A program made the position numbers and the translations under genes. The notes beneath the pieces were generated by a model. It had not been told where the DNA came from, searched no databases, and saw only the letters and a list, made by a program, of their open reading frames with translations. This document shows, in pieces, positions 8,601 to 19,176 of a stretch of 64,000 nucleotides of DNA (its first letter is position 1; each line of letters opens with the position of its first letter). This stretch comes from Trichomonas vaginalis G3 (Eukaryota; Parabasalia; Trichomonadida; Trichomonadidae): positions 3,604,252-3,668,251 of the forward strand of contig NC_067207.1 of the NCBI RefSeq assembly GCF_026262505.1, read 5' to 3'.

Positions 8601-11600
8601 CAAGATGATGCTACATATCACTCATCTGTTAAGATATGTGCAAGATAATTGGATTTTTATCCAATCAATTTTCCCATCAGGTCTAAGACCAACTCCAGCT
8701 GATTCCAAAGAACTTTCATCAGTTGAAAAAATATGGAGAACGTTATCTACCAAGATTAATGATGATCCGGCCGTTGCAAAGATATCTGCATTAAATCAAA
8801 CGGCTCCTGACCTTGAATCTGCCAAAGATTCAGTCCAAAAGCTTCTTAAGTCAATTAATGACAACTTAGATTCGAAGAGAATCAATTTCATGAGATTCTA
8901 TTTCTTATCTAATAATCAATTGGCATCAATCATCTCCAGATCGAAGGAACCAACATGTATCGTCGAAATATTACCACAGATCTTCGACGGAATCCGAAAT
9001 GTTGAAATTGTTCCAGATAATCACATTCCTTGCGTCAAATCGTTAATAAACGCAAGCGGAGAAGTTTTCGAAGTCAGATCCATTAAATTCAGATCCAACA
9101 TTGATTCATGGCTCAAAAACATTGAAGAAACATCAAAAAGAAATTTGAAATCCGAAGTAAAAGTGTCAATGCAACAAAGAAACGAAATGACGCATGAAGA
9201 TTGGATCAAATCTCATTTGAGTCAGATAGTAAGGATCTTAATCCGCATTGACTGGACGAACAGAGTTTTATTGTGCTTCCAAACAGGAAATGCCGTTGAA
9301 TCCCTCAAAGTTTTCAAGAACGAAATTGACAGATATATTTTGACATATTGTCAAGAATTGAAAACTTCAACGAACAACTTAGACATTTTGAAGCTTTCCT
9401 CGTTAATTACTTTGAGAATGTATCATAGAGATACAATCGAAAGATACATAAAAGACGAAGTTTTCACACAGCAGCATTACCAATGGTTCAGACAAGTTAA
9501 ATTCACATACGAAGAACAAACTAAAGATGTGAAAATAAATGTCGGATCATGCAGTTATGTTTACGATAACGAATTTGCAGATTGTAATGCAAGAACTGTG
9601 ATGACTGAAGACTCCGAGAAAGACTTCTTCTCGATGACAAGCTCTTTGCATCATTCTTATGGTGTTTCAACTGTTGGAGAACATTGTTCTGGAAAGACAG
9701 AAACACTCAAAATGATTTCAAGAACGTTAGGAAGATTCATGTATATTTTGAATTGTTCGAATTTCTCTTCAATCAAAGAAATTTCAATGGTTTTCAAAGG
9801 TTCATTATTGGCAAATGTCTGGTTATGCTACAAACACGCAGATAACTTGCCAATGGACTCTATTGCCATATTAACTGATTACTTTAGATCATTGTTCAAC
9901 GCGAGCCAAGCTCAACAAAAGAAAGTTGATTTGTTGGGATTCGAAATTACGATGCCTCAAAATTATGGAATTTTCTTGACATTTACAAAAACAAATGACG
10001 CGTTACCTGATTCATTACATTCCTTCTTCAGACCAACATACATTAGGAAGCCTCCTTTAAGATTATACTGTGAGAGCTGCTTGTGGTCTCTTGGTTTCCA
10101 AAATGCAAAAGAATTGTCAGAAAAAGTGATAAATATTTTGAGAGATTTATCAGTTTTATTTGAAGAAAAGAAGATTGTTGTATTAGGATATGAGTTGATA
10201 AAGCGTGTAATGAAGTTTGTCAATGAATTCAAGAACAGGGACTTGAAAGATGAACAAATCATTGCAAATTCTATCCAATGCGCAATAAATTCCGGAATAA
10301 AAGACGAAAAAGAGAAAGAACAAATAGATAAAACATTGTTGATGTACTTCAATGAACCACATTCTCCTAATTTCGATGAAATCCACAGAAGAGAAATTGC
10401 TACAGAACTGAGAGCAACATTAAAGGATCTCAAATTCAATTGCACACATTTGTTCATTGATAAAATCATCAATGTTAGAAGTCAGTATTTTAATAACAGA
10501 GGAGTTATACTTTACGGACCATCTTGTACCGGAAAATCAACTGCTCTCAAAATTTTGAGGTCTCATTTCAACATGAACGCCAAAGTTGTTAATGACGACA
10601 ACAAGATACAGCAAGTATATATCATAAGCATCTACAATGATATATATACACTCCAGGAAATGCTTGGTTACCAAAGTAAAAGTCAAGGACAGTTTTACGA
10701 TGGATTTTTGACGAAATCAATCAAAAGCGCGAATGATCACAGGAAACACAAAGTCAGATGGTTCGTTTTTGATGGAACGATGGCAGATAAATGGTGTGAA
10801 AGCATCGAATCATTGATCTATGACAAGCCAATATTAAATGTTGATGATGGAGATCAAGTTTTCTTGAATGACAATTTCCACTTTTTCTTTGAGACAACTG
10901 ATATCTCTAGAATATCACCAGCATTTGTTTCTAGATGCGGATTGGTCTATTTCGATAATAACCAGTTCATTTGGGATTCATTTGTTGATGGCCAGAAATA
11001 CAACAATATTTTGCCACTTTTCAAAAACCAGAATTTGTATATCAATGTTTTCTCTGATTTATGCGATAGGTCTCTCGAAAATGCTGTTCATTTCTCAGAT
11101 GAAAATGGATCTCCAACTAAAGATGTTCCATCGCTTTCTCATGTCTCCAATTTCTTCAAGATTTTCATCCATTTGATCGAAAAATTGAACTTTACAACTT
11201 CAGAAAAAGTTGTTGCTGACAAAATGACAGCTTTTTACATCTTTGCCTTTTATTGGGCATTTGGTGGACATTTGGACAATTCCCGCAGACAGTTGTTTGA
11301 CAAAATGGCCAGAGATTGTTTCACGAACACAATTGATCTTCCAATGAGAGGAACTTTGTTTGAATGGTGGTATGATTCAGAACAGAATTCATGGACGAAT
11401 TGGCAAGATTTAGTTCCGAAATACGTTGATACAAATGATTCATTTACTATTCATCCACAATCCATTATGGCAAACTCTATAATGATTCCAACAGTAGAAA
11501 CAGAGCGTGTCAACAGATTGTTCAAATTGTATTTGGAATCAGGATTAAACATCTTGTTAAGAGGTCCTCCAGGATCAGGAAAAACAACAATCAAAAGAAA

Positions 11601-14600
11601 TTTCACAAGAAATCTCGAAGATGAAAGAAAATTGCAAATTATGGATGTAGAATGCACAAAATCATTCCCGCCTAGTGAATTAATGAAGTTCATGCATCGA
11701 TGCATGGGATTAAAGAAGAAATCAATCCTTTACGGAAGCGGCGCAGTCAAGAGATGTCTTGTTTTGGATGATATCCATAATTTGGAAGAAAATGATTTCG
11801 GAGAAAAACCAATTATCGAATTTTTGAGACAGATTTCCGAACAAAACGGTTCATTCTTCACTCCAAAGAACATGTGGACAACAATAGAAGACTTAGTACT
11901 ACTCGGCGTTGGTAATGATGATTCTTCAACTCATAAAAATTTGAATGCAAGATTTACAAAAACCGCTATTACTTATCAATTGTCGATTAACTCCACAGCG
12001 ATATTTAATATCTTGCATAGCCTCATGAAGACATTTTTCTTGAGGTACGAGGAGCCAGTTATTGTTTGCGTCCCTAAGATTATCAATGGAACATTATATG
12101 TTTACGAACAAATTTCTTTGAATATCTTCCCAACACAAAAGAGGCCTCATTATACATTCAACATGCATGATATCAATAATCTTTTGTTCGGTATATTGAG
12201 ATGTTCTTCCAATGTCATTAAAACAAGCAATGACTTAGAGTTGTTGTGGGTACACGAGATGGACAGATCATTTGGAGATAAGTTTTTACCAGAAGACAAA
12301 CCAAAATATGAAGAATATCTTTCAAACGCTTTAAAGAACAAACTCAATAGTACACAGTCCCTGAGATCATTCCAAGTCCCAATGTTCTGTTACAGTGAAT
12401 ATAAAGTAGAAGACTACAACCCTGAATACGGAACTCTCCCCGATTACAATTTGTTCAACAACATAAATGATTTGACACAACTTTTCATATCACATGTCGA
12501 AAAGTATCAAATTCCAAGACGAATTGCAGACGAAAAACTTGTTATCTTCAATGATATTTCTGTCCACATAATAAGAGCAAACAGAGTATTGAACAAACCA
12601 TTAGGAAATTTGCTTCTTTTAGGTCAGGATGGAAGTGGAAGACATACATGTGCCAAAATTGCTGCTTCTATTGCAAACATGGAATATCTTGAGTTAACAA
12701 GTGGTCTGTCATTCAGAGATGAAATGAAACAAGCGTTACCTAAAGCTATAAGTGGTGGAAAAGGTTACTGTATCTCTATAACAGAAGAAATGCTTCTGAA
12801 ACCTGAAATTTCAAGAGATGTCACTTATTTGTTGACGAATAATGGATTGATGATGATGTTTTCTCCTGTTGAATTCGATGCTTTGTGTGTAGATGCAGTG
12901 AGATTCGCAAGACTTAGAGGTGAAAATGAATCTTATTTCAATTTAAGTCGAATTTTGTATGATAGATTTGCAGAAAACTTCCATTTAATCATTTATTTGG
13001 ATCCGAAATCTCCAAACTTCCTGCAAATCATACAAAACAATCCAGCAATCATCAGACATTGCACTGTAGATAATTACGAACAGTTCAATATCGAAGGAAT
13101 GATGACTTACGCGAACAAAACTGTTTTGGAAAGAACTCAAAATCAACAACTATCCAACCAAATTTCGAAATTATGTATTGACACATTTAACTTCGCAAGA
13201 CAATATATTTCCGACAAACCAAAGATTCTCAAGAACTTTGCCATTTATCCATCAATCTTCATGAAATTAGTTGATGAGTTCTTGAACAGATATGAGAAAT
13301 TATATGTTTCTGAAAGCGAAGAAATTTCGAAACTTAAAACAATTGTTGAGTTATTCAATGAATTACAAGAAACAGTTCAAGGAATCTCCCAAAAGGTGCA
13401 AACCTTGAATCCAGAGATAGAAAACAGGAAGTCCAAACTGCAGAGAATTAATACAGAACTTGTTTCGAAACAAAAAGAAGTTTCAAACATTGCAAATGAC
13501 ATAAAAATGACAGAAGAAGAAATGAAAAAGAACTTGGAAGAAGCAGAAAAAATAAGGAGACAACATGATGCAGAACTCAATGATTACATCACAGAACTGT
13601 ATAAATCAGTCGCAAGATTGAAATCATTGACAAAAACTGAAATAAATGACATGAGAAGTGCAAATCCTCCTTTGCCAATTACAAAAAGTGTCATGGAAAT
13701 TGTTTGTGTTTTAATGGAAGTAGAACCAACATGGCCCAATTCCGTGAGCTTATTAAACGATCCATTAATTGTTCCTAAGCTGACAACAATGTATTCCGAC
13801 AAGAATCCTGTTACAGAAATACAATTAAGTGAAATTGTCGGAATTATCGAGAAAAACAAATTGTTCAAGAAAGATATTGCATTGCGAGAAACAGTTGGAT
13901 GTCAGTATTTCTTGTCATACATTAAATCATTGATCGAATACCAGAATGCAGTGATTAGATTGACTCCAACACAACATAATCTCCATAAATTGCAATCAAA
14001 CATTGAACAAACTCGTTCTAAACTATCAAAAGTTCATTCGAGCAGAACAATGTCTGATAAAAACATTGAACTTCTGAAAGAACAAATGTCGAAAGAAGAC
14101 CAAGAGATCTCAATTTTGGCACAACAAGTACAAGAAAACATACAAAAGGAAGAGTCAGGAAAAGAAATTATCAACATGTTGATAAAAGAACATGATAATT
14201 GGAAAGGAAAATTAAACAGACACATGAATTACCAATCAGACATTGTTGGTGATTCATTTATTATCACGGTTGCTTTGTTGTTTGCTTCTTCTTTCACTCA
14301 AGAACAAAGAGAAGAATTCCTTTCACAAGTCAGAAGAATTGTTCGTGATGCAAGATTGGGTTATTCTCTCATAAATTCTTCAATTTCTATGATAACTCCT
14401 TTGTCAGAAGCAGCACAGTGGAGAAAGGCAGGTTTAATTGATGACGACGAAGTTCTCGAGAACTTCATTTATCTCATGAATGCTCCTTATTCTCCTTACG
14501 TCATTGATCCATCAGGAATGGTTTTCAATGTCGTAAAAATGATGGAAGAAAAGAAACAAGCGCCTATTGTTACTAAGCTAGAATTAACAAATTACTTGAG

Positions 14601-17433
14601 AATTCTTGAAAGCGCAATGAGAGCAGGAAGTGCCTTGTTCGTTACAGACGTAAGACGTTCGGTTCCTTATTGCTATGAAGCAGTAATGGCGAGAAAACTC
14701 AGTTTGGTACAGGACAAATCTGTTGTCAGGTTGGCCGATCGAACAATTGAAATTGATATCGGATTCCATTTGTATTTGTTCACTAAATTCATTGACCAGA
14801 AGCTCTCCCAGACACTTTGCACAAGAGCTACTGTTGTTAACTTCGCTCCAAATGTTCATGACTACCACATCTCGATGAAACATTCACTCATGAAAGTTTT
14901 GAAGCCAGAATTGATCTCGAAAATTTCGGATTTGTCTAAAAGTATTGACACAGAACAGACGAATCTCGCTTTCTGCCAACAGAGAATACAAGACTTGCTC
15001 TCTAATACTGATGCATCAACAATCATCGAAGACAACATTTTATTCTTAGAATTGGCGAAACAACAAGATTCAATTCAAACATTGACGAAATTGGTTGAAA
15101 ACTACAAATCTGAACTGAAAACTATTAAGGAATCGACTGATTTCATGGATGCTCCTTCAAAGCGCTTGGCCATATTAACAGAATTGACAAAGAACTTGAA
15201 ATATCTCAATCCTTTGTATGTTTTCGGAAAAGTTAATTTCCATTATGACATCAAAATTGCCATGAAAAACATGAAGGAAGGAGATGATTTAATGGAAGTA
15301 TTGACATATGCATTCTACAAAGCAACACTTAGAAGTGTCTTCAGCGAGTACAGGTTCATTGTTTCTTTCCTGTTTTCTTCAGCAATTATGATGGGAAGTG
15401 GACTTTTGGATCAAAGCGAATTCGACATTTTTGTCTCCGGATTTAGAAGGGAACAAAGTGTCTTTGAAAATCCAATTCCTCAGACAATGACTAATGAAAT
15501 GTGGTGTGATATTCAAACACTTGCATCTCACGTCAAACCAATGAAGAACCTCCCAAGGAAAATCATGTCTGAATATGAAGATTTTCAGACATTTTTAGAA
15601 ACAAAAAGTGACACTTTACCAGAAAAATTACAGCAAGGATTGACTGAATTCCAGACAATCATTTTGTTCAAAGTCATTGCTCCACAACATGTTGCGAAGA
15701 TGATGCACAAATTCGTGTCACAAAACTTAAACGAAAGATACGTAAAAGTCGAAAGTACTGGTTTGGAAGATATCATTGAATTACCAGAAAAAGTTCCTAT
15801 TTTAATTATGACGAAAGCTTTCGCAACATCTTTCTTCCAATTGCAAACTCTTGCACGCCAAAAGAGGACTAATTTGAGATGTTTGTCATTACCACACACA
15901 AAAGCATCATTTGTCGAAACAACATTGAATTTCGCAATGCAAGGCGGAGATTGGCTTCTTCTTGAAGCAATAGACGAAGCTGACATGGATGTACAATTGA
16001 CTGTTTCCGCTTTAGTCACGAAACTCAAGACTGTTTCTTCAAGACATCCAACATTTAGACTGTTTATTACTGTTGCAAGAGAAGTCTCAATTCCTCTGAA
16101 CATTTTAACAGATTCAGTTCGATTGGCTGTTACAGGAATAAGCATGCCAGACAAGATGCTTTTAGAACTGATTAATTGGATGCCAGAAGACATATTTGGC
16201 AAGAAGAAATCCACAAGAATTGCATTTTTGATTGCTGTTTTCCATACAGCTTTCACAAGTTACATGATGAAATACTCGAAGAGTTCTATTCATCTTTCGA
16301 ATGTTCCTTTCTTCGATTCGATGCAGACACTCCTCAATTTGCATTACGCACTTGGAACAATACCACTCAGTGTCCTCAAAGAAGGAATCATCGAACTGAA
16401 CTACTCTGGACATTTGGTCGAAGAAGATGATCTCAAAATGTTCAAATTAATTGTCGACCAAATGTTTACAGAAGAAATCGCAGATGGAAAGAATCCTATA
16501 ACTATCGATGGCAAAGTAACAGTTCCTAATGGAGACACAAGAGAATTCTGTGTCAATCATGCAGGAAAATTCGCTTCCATTGTTTACAACATGTTCACAA
16601 GAGATTTATCAAATGGAGATGAATCTGAAGAAGGAGAAATCACGACATCTCTCAAGAAGATTGTTGAAAACAACACTCCGCCACCAGATATTTCTTTGGC
16701 AATTGAATGTTCGAAGTCCATAATGCAGAGTTTGTCGAATATCGATATCCAAAATGAAAAGAAACAAGATGAATTCTCGATTTCCATCCAAAATGAAGCA
16801 GAATTTTACTCGAATGTTGTTAAAAACATCAGACAATCATGTGAAGAAATCATTGGTGTTGATAAAGGATCGTTCACTGATTTACTTGTTAACTACGATG
16901 ACATGTTACAAGTTGCAATCGAAAAAGTTCCAAAATCATGGCAATTTTCTGGCCAAATTGCAACAAACTACATAAATCATTGGATTAACAATTTGAACGA
17001 AAGAATCGATTTCATCAACACATGGATGAGAAAAGGAAGGCCACAGATTCTGGATCTTTCCGCCTTTCATGATGCGAAACCAATTTTCCTTTGCATTAAT
17101 AATTATCTTGCAAATATAAGGAAAATTAAGTTGCCACAATTGGTTGTTTTAGCAACTTTAGTTCCTGAAAACGCTGCTGATTTCTCTGCCTCAAGTATTT
17201 ATATGCAAGGTGCAGAGTTACAGAATGTTTTCTGGGATATGGAAAACAAATGTCTTGAAAATGAAGGTGTCAAGAAGAATTTCTTGATCAAATTGTATTC
17301 AACTGACCAATCTGTTGACTACGACAGCTACGTTTCAATACCTGTTATTGTTCATGGTATTTATGCATCAAGTGTTTTGCTGAGAGGTCAAAAGATTTGG
17401 TTTAATAGAAGAGCAAGTATTATTATTAATTAA
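5635..17433 (+). CDS. dynein heavy chain, axonemal inner-arm-like, with degenerate AAA1
   Basis: A single frame of 3,932 codons starts at the ATG at 5635; an upstream in-frame TTG is not a plausible start. The order is tail, linker, six AAA modules with a stalk, and C-terminal domain. P-loops are visible in AAA1 (GEHCSGKTET, K1354), AAA2 (GPSCTGKST, K1634), AAA3 (GPPGSGKTT, K1983) and AAA4 (GQDGSGRHT, R2335). Walker B is clear in AAA2 (FVFDG) and AAA3 (LVLDD, D2045-D2046). The coiled-coil stalk lies around residues 2560-2870 and includes the conserved LKSLTKTEINDMRSANPPLP. AAA5 (DPSGM) and AAA6 (GDWLLLEA, FRLFITV) are recognisable. Length suits single-headed inner-arm dyneins. In AAA1 the usual CFDEFNRI Walker B is replaced by LCYKHADNL (near residue 1396), so the main ATPase site looks hydrolysis-deficient. 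The role is presumably in the flagellar axoneme. Confidence 0.95.
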   Translation: MSIPPHGPGMDRSRELKSRLVPRQQLISKPVTLGSCFGTNRPKTRAATRPEIQQKPIHSSLHTPRTPKKLEQLEPEISLIPDNFEDPLEFINYVKKYNITNNFVYLYPSKLIEDENHPTSLKIIPPSQVKRSEFWTLSLKGLTHVCGDEVDFQELDEWLDANKKFAKLIQLPFFRYQRQWRHFRAWKSLVQTSKVKHANMMLTQNLFFTDLILRDAFLKVQRKLSDLQNLKLFSLRSTGKYRMKNFIEDNHEHYNKTTQMFSELYNYICQTVNEACEKTRELLHSPEKSGKTKGRPLELLMEHYKKTHSITKEKENENKNSLEYTNRANYRATCNKLIRFIHLIDYVVISALRNLCFDSTMTYLSIFQILHERGAKDFDFVDPEYQKPMKLPIDFQKFYDLVKQRTKELFDTPIFWIDMSFDDTIKWNPNESEIIEKLDIIRNDFIDLLFKVPRLLTNPLFGSILGEIYGEDALHIISIPDLGRIIFNDSVFKTITQEQVNIIHSEFHLLNFYNETFSEPFSIYNNEQSIDLTFLDNPNLTANNVADKIKGLRTEEKFLKSIVESKNVGIFYCVSTDMKKSLIMSPGVCIRSIKLRIPHVIERYLEEFNRHIKEAHRDLSIIVNNVPTYVEFIDVSNKYNSLINSFVDEQNNLQQFFQLAQDQSITVSEEDKELFNDLSPILEQIKVVLANSSSQIQSQKAYFTVQLDEYISNLHESMKSYKELETNPKLEDQTTTNNEAAAILVVLIAKANAARDLSKKYNLYRQKMDLAPVEFNDVNELCTDVANKQLLWETKTLWDSRINQLFVMNFVNIDPDALKDEIKQFKDNAYKTAKALIGNQVADTLVTAIIDVSNLLPVIADLKNPSFTIEHKTLISNLLGTDIFSHDVFTLHNLFDIHAFNYVEQIHAISVQATNERILLENITKVQKDIDALYFGCHAAKWQKSSYEICEFNEVTEQLENAKATIDSVRASPYVAPLRQTAGSWNKTIKMMLHITHLLRYVQDNWIFIQSIFPSGLRPTPADSKELSSVEKIWRTLSTKINDDPAVAKISALNQTAPDLESAKDSVQKLLKSINDNLDSKRINFMRFYFLSNNQLASIISRSKEPTCIVEILPQIFDGIRNVEIVPDNHIPCVKSLINASGEVFEVRSIKFRSNIDSWLKNIEETSKRNLKSEVKVSMQQRNEMTHEDWIKSHLSQIVRILIRIDWTNRVLLCFQTGNAVESLKVFKNEIDRYILTYCQELKTSTNNLDILKLSSLITLRMYHRDTIERYIKDEVFTQQHYQWFRQVKFTYEEQTKDVKINVGSCSYVYDNEFADCNARTVMTEDSEKDFFSMTSSLHHSYGVSTVGEHCSGKTETLKMISRTLGRFMYILNCSNFSSIKEISMVFKGSLLANVWLCYKHADNLPMDSIAILTDYFRSLFNASQAQQKKVDLLGFEITMPQNYGIFLTFTKTNDALPDSLHSFFRPTYIRKPPLRLYCESCLWSLGFQNAKELSEKVINILRDLSVLFEEKKIVVLGYELIKRVMKFVNEFKNRDLKDEQIIANSIQCAINSGIKDEKEKEQIDKTLLMYFNEPHSPNFDEIHRREIATELRATLKDLKFNCTHLFIDKIINVRSQYFNNRGVILYGPSCTGKSTALKILRSHFNMNAKVVNDDNKIQQVYIISIYNDIYTLQEMLGYQSKSQGQFYDGFLTKSIKSANDHRKHKVRWFVFDGTMADKWCESIESLIYDKPILNVDDGDQVFLNDNFHFFFETTDISRISPAFVSRCGLVYFDNNQFIWDSFVDGQKYNNILPLFKNQNLYINVFSDLCDRSLENAVHFSDENGSPTKDVPSLSHVSNFFKIFIHLIEKLNFTTSEKVVADKMTAFYIFAFYWAFGGHLDNSRRQLFDKMARDCFTNTIDLPMRGTLFEWWYDSEQNSWTNWQDLVPKYVDTNDSFTIHPQSIMANSIMIPTVETERVNRLFKLYLESGLNILLRGPPGSGKTTIKRNFTRNLEDERKLQIMDVECTKSFPPSELMKFMHRCMGLKKKSILYGSGAVKRCLVLDDIHNLEENDFGEKPIIEFLRQISEQNGSFFTPKNMWTTIEDLVLLGVGNDDSSTHKNLNARFTKTAITYQLSINSTAIFNILHSLMKTFFLRYEEPVIVCVPKIINGTLYVYEQISLNIFPTQKRPHYTFNMHDINNLLFGILRCSSNVIKTSNDLELLWVHEMDRSFGDKFLPEDKPKYEEYLSNALKNKLNSTQSLRSFQVPMFCYSEYKVEDYNPEYGTLPDYNLFNNINDLTQLFISHVEKYQIPRRIADEKLVIFNDISVHIIRANRVLNKPLGNLLLLGQDGSGRHTCAKIAASIANMEYLELTSGLSFRDEMKQALPKAISGGKGYCISITEEMLLKPEISRDVTYLLTNNGLMMMFSPVEFDALCVDAVRFARLRGENESYFNLSRILYDRFAENFHLIIYLDPKSPNFLQIIQNNPAIIRHCTVDNYEQFNIEGMMTYANKTVLERTQNQQLSNQISKLCIDTFNFARQYISDKPKILKNFAIYPSIFMKLVDEFLNRYEKLYVSESEEISKLKTIVELFNELQETVQGISQKVQTLNPEIENRKSKLQRINTELVSKQKEVSNIANDIKMTEEEMKKNLEEAEKIRRQHDAELNDYITELYKSVARLKSLTKTEINDMRSANPPLPITKSVMEIVCVLMEVEPTWPNSVSLLNDPLIVPKLTTMYSDKNPVTEIQLSEIVGIIEKNKLFKKDIALRETVGCQYFLSYIKSLIEYQNAVIRLTPTQHNLHKLQSNIEQTRSKLSKVHSSRTMSDKNIELLKEQMSKEDQEISILAQQVQENIQKEESGKEIINMLIKEHDNWKGKLNRHMNYQSDIVGDSFIITVALLFASSFTQEQREEFLSQVRRIVRDARLGYSLINSSISMITPLSEAAQWRKAGLIDDDEVLENFIYLMNAPYSPYVIDPSGMVFNVVKMMEEKKQAPIVTKLELTNYLRILESAMRAGSALFVTDVRRSVPYCYEAVMARKLSLVQDKSVVRLADRTIEIDIGFHLYLFTKFIDQKLSQTLCTRATVVNFAPNVHDYHISMKHSLMKVLKPELISKISDLSKSIDTEQTNLAFCQQRIQDLLSNTDASTIIEDNILFLELAKQQDSIQTLTKLVENYKSELKTIKESTDFMDAPSKRLAILTELTKNLKYLNPLYVFGKVNFHYDIKIAMKNMKEGDDLMEVLTYAFYKATLRSVFSEYRFIVSFLFSSAIMMGSGLLDQSEFDIFVSGFRREQSVFENPIPQTMTNEMWCDIQTLASHVKPMKNLPRKIMSEYEDFQTFLETKSDTLPEKLQQGLTEFQTIILFKVIAPQHVAKMMHKFVSQNLNERYVKVESTGLEDIIELPEKVPILIMTKAFATSFFQLQTLARQKRTNLRCLSLPHTKASFVETTLNFAMQGGDWLLLEAIDEADMDVQLTVSALVTKLKTVSSRHPTFRLFITVAREVSIPLNILTDSVRLAVTGISMPDKMLLELINWMPEDIFGKKKSTRIAFLIAVFHTAFTSYMMKYSKSSIHLSNVPFFDSMQTLLNLHYALGTIPLSVLKEGIIELNYSGHLVEEDDLKMFKLIVDQMFTEEIADGKNPITIDGKVTVPNGDTREFCVNHAGKFASIVYNMFTRDLSNGDESEEGEITTSLKKIVENNTPPPDISLAIECSKSIMQSLSNIDIQNEKKQDEFSISIQNEAEFYSNVVKNIRQSCEEIIGVDKGSFTDLLVNYDDMLQVAIEKVPKSWQFSGQIATNYINHWINNLNERIDFINTWMRKGRPQILDLSAFHDAKPIFLCINNYLANIRKIKLPQLVVLATLVPENAADFSASSIYMQGAELQNVFWDMENKCLENEGVKKNFLIKLYSTDQSVDYDSYVSIPVIVHGIYASSVLLRGQKIWFNRRASIIIN

Positions 17434-17772
17434 TTATTTTTATTTATAATTTTATGTTTGTATTTTATTAATAAAATGTTTTGTTGTTAAATTTACTTAA
17501 TCATTTTCAAAACTGAGATAAGATTGCACTTTCTGGACATTGTCTTTCCGAAATGTGTGATGACAAAAAATCTGGGTAATGTAATCAGTGGTGAAAAAAA
17601 GAGCAAAATTTTACGTAGAAATGTTCGATCTCAAAAAAACATATGTAAATTATGTTTCGATTTCTAAGGGCCTATGTATTTTGTAGATGACATAATATTA
17701 CTGATAATTTGATGATTACAAATAAAAAAAAGTATGATTTATTTATAAATTTAATGTTTTTACTACGATAAA
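17434..17772. other. intergenic spacer between convergent genes
   Basis: About 340 bp between the 3' ends of the dynein gene and the minus-strand ankyrin gene. A/T-rich runs only; nothing further seen. Confidence 0.5.
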
Positions 17773-18769
17773 TTACTTACCTGCAATAGAATTGAAATAA
17801 TCTTTTACATTATCTTTTGCAACTTTAAGTGCGGTTTTTCCGTCATTTGCTTTCACATTGATATTAGCACCATTAAATACAAGATATTTAACAACCTCAA
17901 GATGGCCGCATTGGGAAGCAAGCATGAGTGGAGTATATCCGTTATTATTCTTTGCTTCTTTATCTGCTCCATTAGTGAGAAGATTCTTAACAACATCAAT
18001 TTGTCCATTGAAAGATGCATACATGAGTGGAGTCCATCCATCTTTATCTTTTGCATCTTTATCGTCTCCGACAGATAAAAGATAATTAACAACTTCAAGT
18101 TGATTTGATCTTAATTCACAAATGAGTGGAGTCAATCCTCTCTTATTCTTTATTTCCAAATCGCAGCCTGATTCAACAAAAGATTTAACAAGTCTGAGAT
18201 TTCCTTTTTCACACGCAACATGAAGAATATTTCTTCCACTTTCTTGTGACATTTCCCAAATTTTGTTTCCTAAAAGTTTTGTCATTATATCCTGCTTTCC
18301 TTCATTTGCAAGTTCTTCAAGTGATTTGTAAACACCTTCGAAATCATTATTTTTCTCTAGCTCAAAAACTCTGTTTAATCTATCTTTATTATTCAATTCT
18401 TCTCTAAGTTTTCTGAATGTTTCTGATGAATTAAGGATTTCTTCCTGCTTTTGTTCTAAGAAATCAATGATTCCATTCAAAGTATTGAATCTCATGTATT
18501 TGGTAATTGATTTCAAAACCGAAATGGCTTCTTCGAAGCTTTGGATAGAAATTTTTGTACTGTGTGTGTATGCATATAGGTCTTTGAATGTGATAGTTGA
18601 AGAAGATTGTTTCAAAAGAGAAAAGTATTGATCATGAGTTAATTGTGCTTTTTCCAGGATTGATTTGATGTCTTCTCGTTCAAATGTATTAAAAAAAGCT
18701 TTCATTATTAATATATTCATCGATATGGGAAGCAACATATTCGTGGTTCAGCGTAAGACCATTATCCAT
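17773..18769 (-). CDS. ankyrin-repeat protein with an apparent 5' homopolymer frameshift
   Basis: The main frame (17773-18738) gives 321 codons: a helical N-terminal half, a coiled stretch, then four to five ankyrin repeats near the C-terminus, such as GWTPLMYASFNGQIDVVKNL. Its first ATGs give unconvincing N-termini. Another frame from the ATG at 18767-18769 reads MDNGLTLNHEYVASHIDEYI. This resembles the start of the related protein at 31753 and is preceded by an Initiator-like TCACA 11 nt upstream. That frame would join the main one if a run of seven T (18691-18697, A on the plus strand) were one base shorter. The gene is therefore annotated from 18769. If the base is real, translation may begin at 18738 or 18705 instead. 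Confidence 0.75.
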
Positions 18770-18777
18770 TTTTATTG

Positions 18778-18782
18778 TGTGA
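18778..18782 (-). promoter_or_regulatory. Initiator-like element (TCACA) of the ankyrin gene
   Basis: TCACA on the minus strand matches TCA(+1)-Py-(T/A), with A+1 about 11 nt from the ATG at 18769. It supports that ATG as the original start. Confidence 0.45.
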
Positions 18783-19176
18783 AAAAAAAAATTCCATGAA
18801 AAATTTTTAAAATTCCACCAAAATGGGAATTGATCGTAGTTTTGGAAAAATTAATGAGGGAACTAAAAATGATAGACTGTTCACGAAATTTTAATTATAT
18901 ATTTTTTGGAAGTAACCCAAATTCCCTGTATGTATGAAGCTTTTGGAGTGACAGAACACAATTCCAAATATATCATGGCAAAATTGGAATTTTTCCAATT
19001 TTATAAAATTCGTTTTTATTTAAAAAATATAACATAATGAAGTGCTTAGTGATATTGCAGGTACTCAAAACTTCATAATATGAAAAATGTAAAGTTTTAA
19101 AAACGTAATTTTTATAACAAAAAGAAAAATAAAGATGTATTACTGAAAATACAAAGAAACTCAATATGTATGGAAA
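18783..19176. other. intergenic region with a perfect hairpin
   Basis: No gene. A perfect 10-bp hairpin, AAAATTGGAA-TTT-TTCCAATTTT, lies at 18980-19002, downstream of the minus-strand gene that ends at 19177. It may be part of a 3' region or a small repeat relic. Confidence 0.4.

Noticed and set aside
15585-16256. 223-codon frame antisense to the dynein gene
   Set aside because: Lies entirely within the dynein reading frame on the opposite strand and has no recognisable domain.
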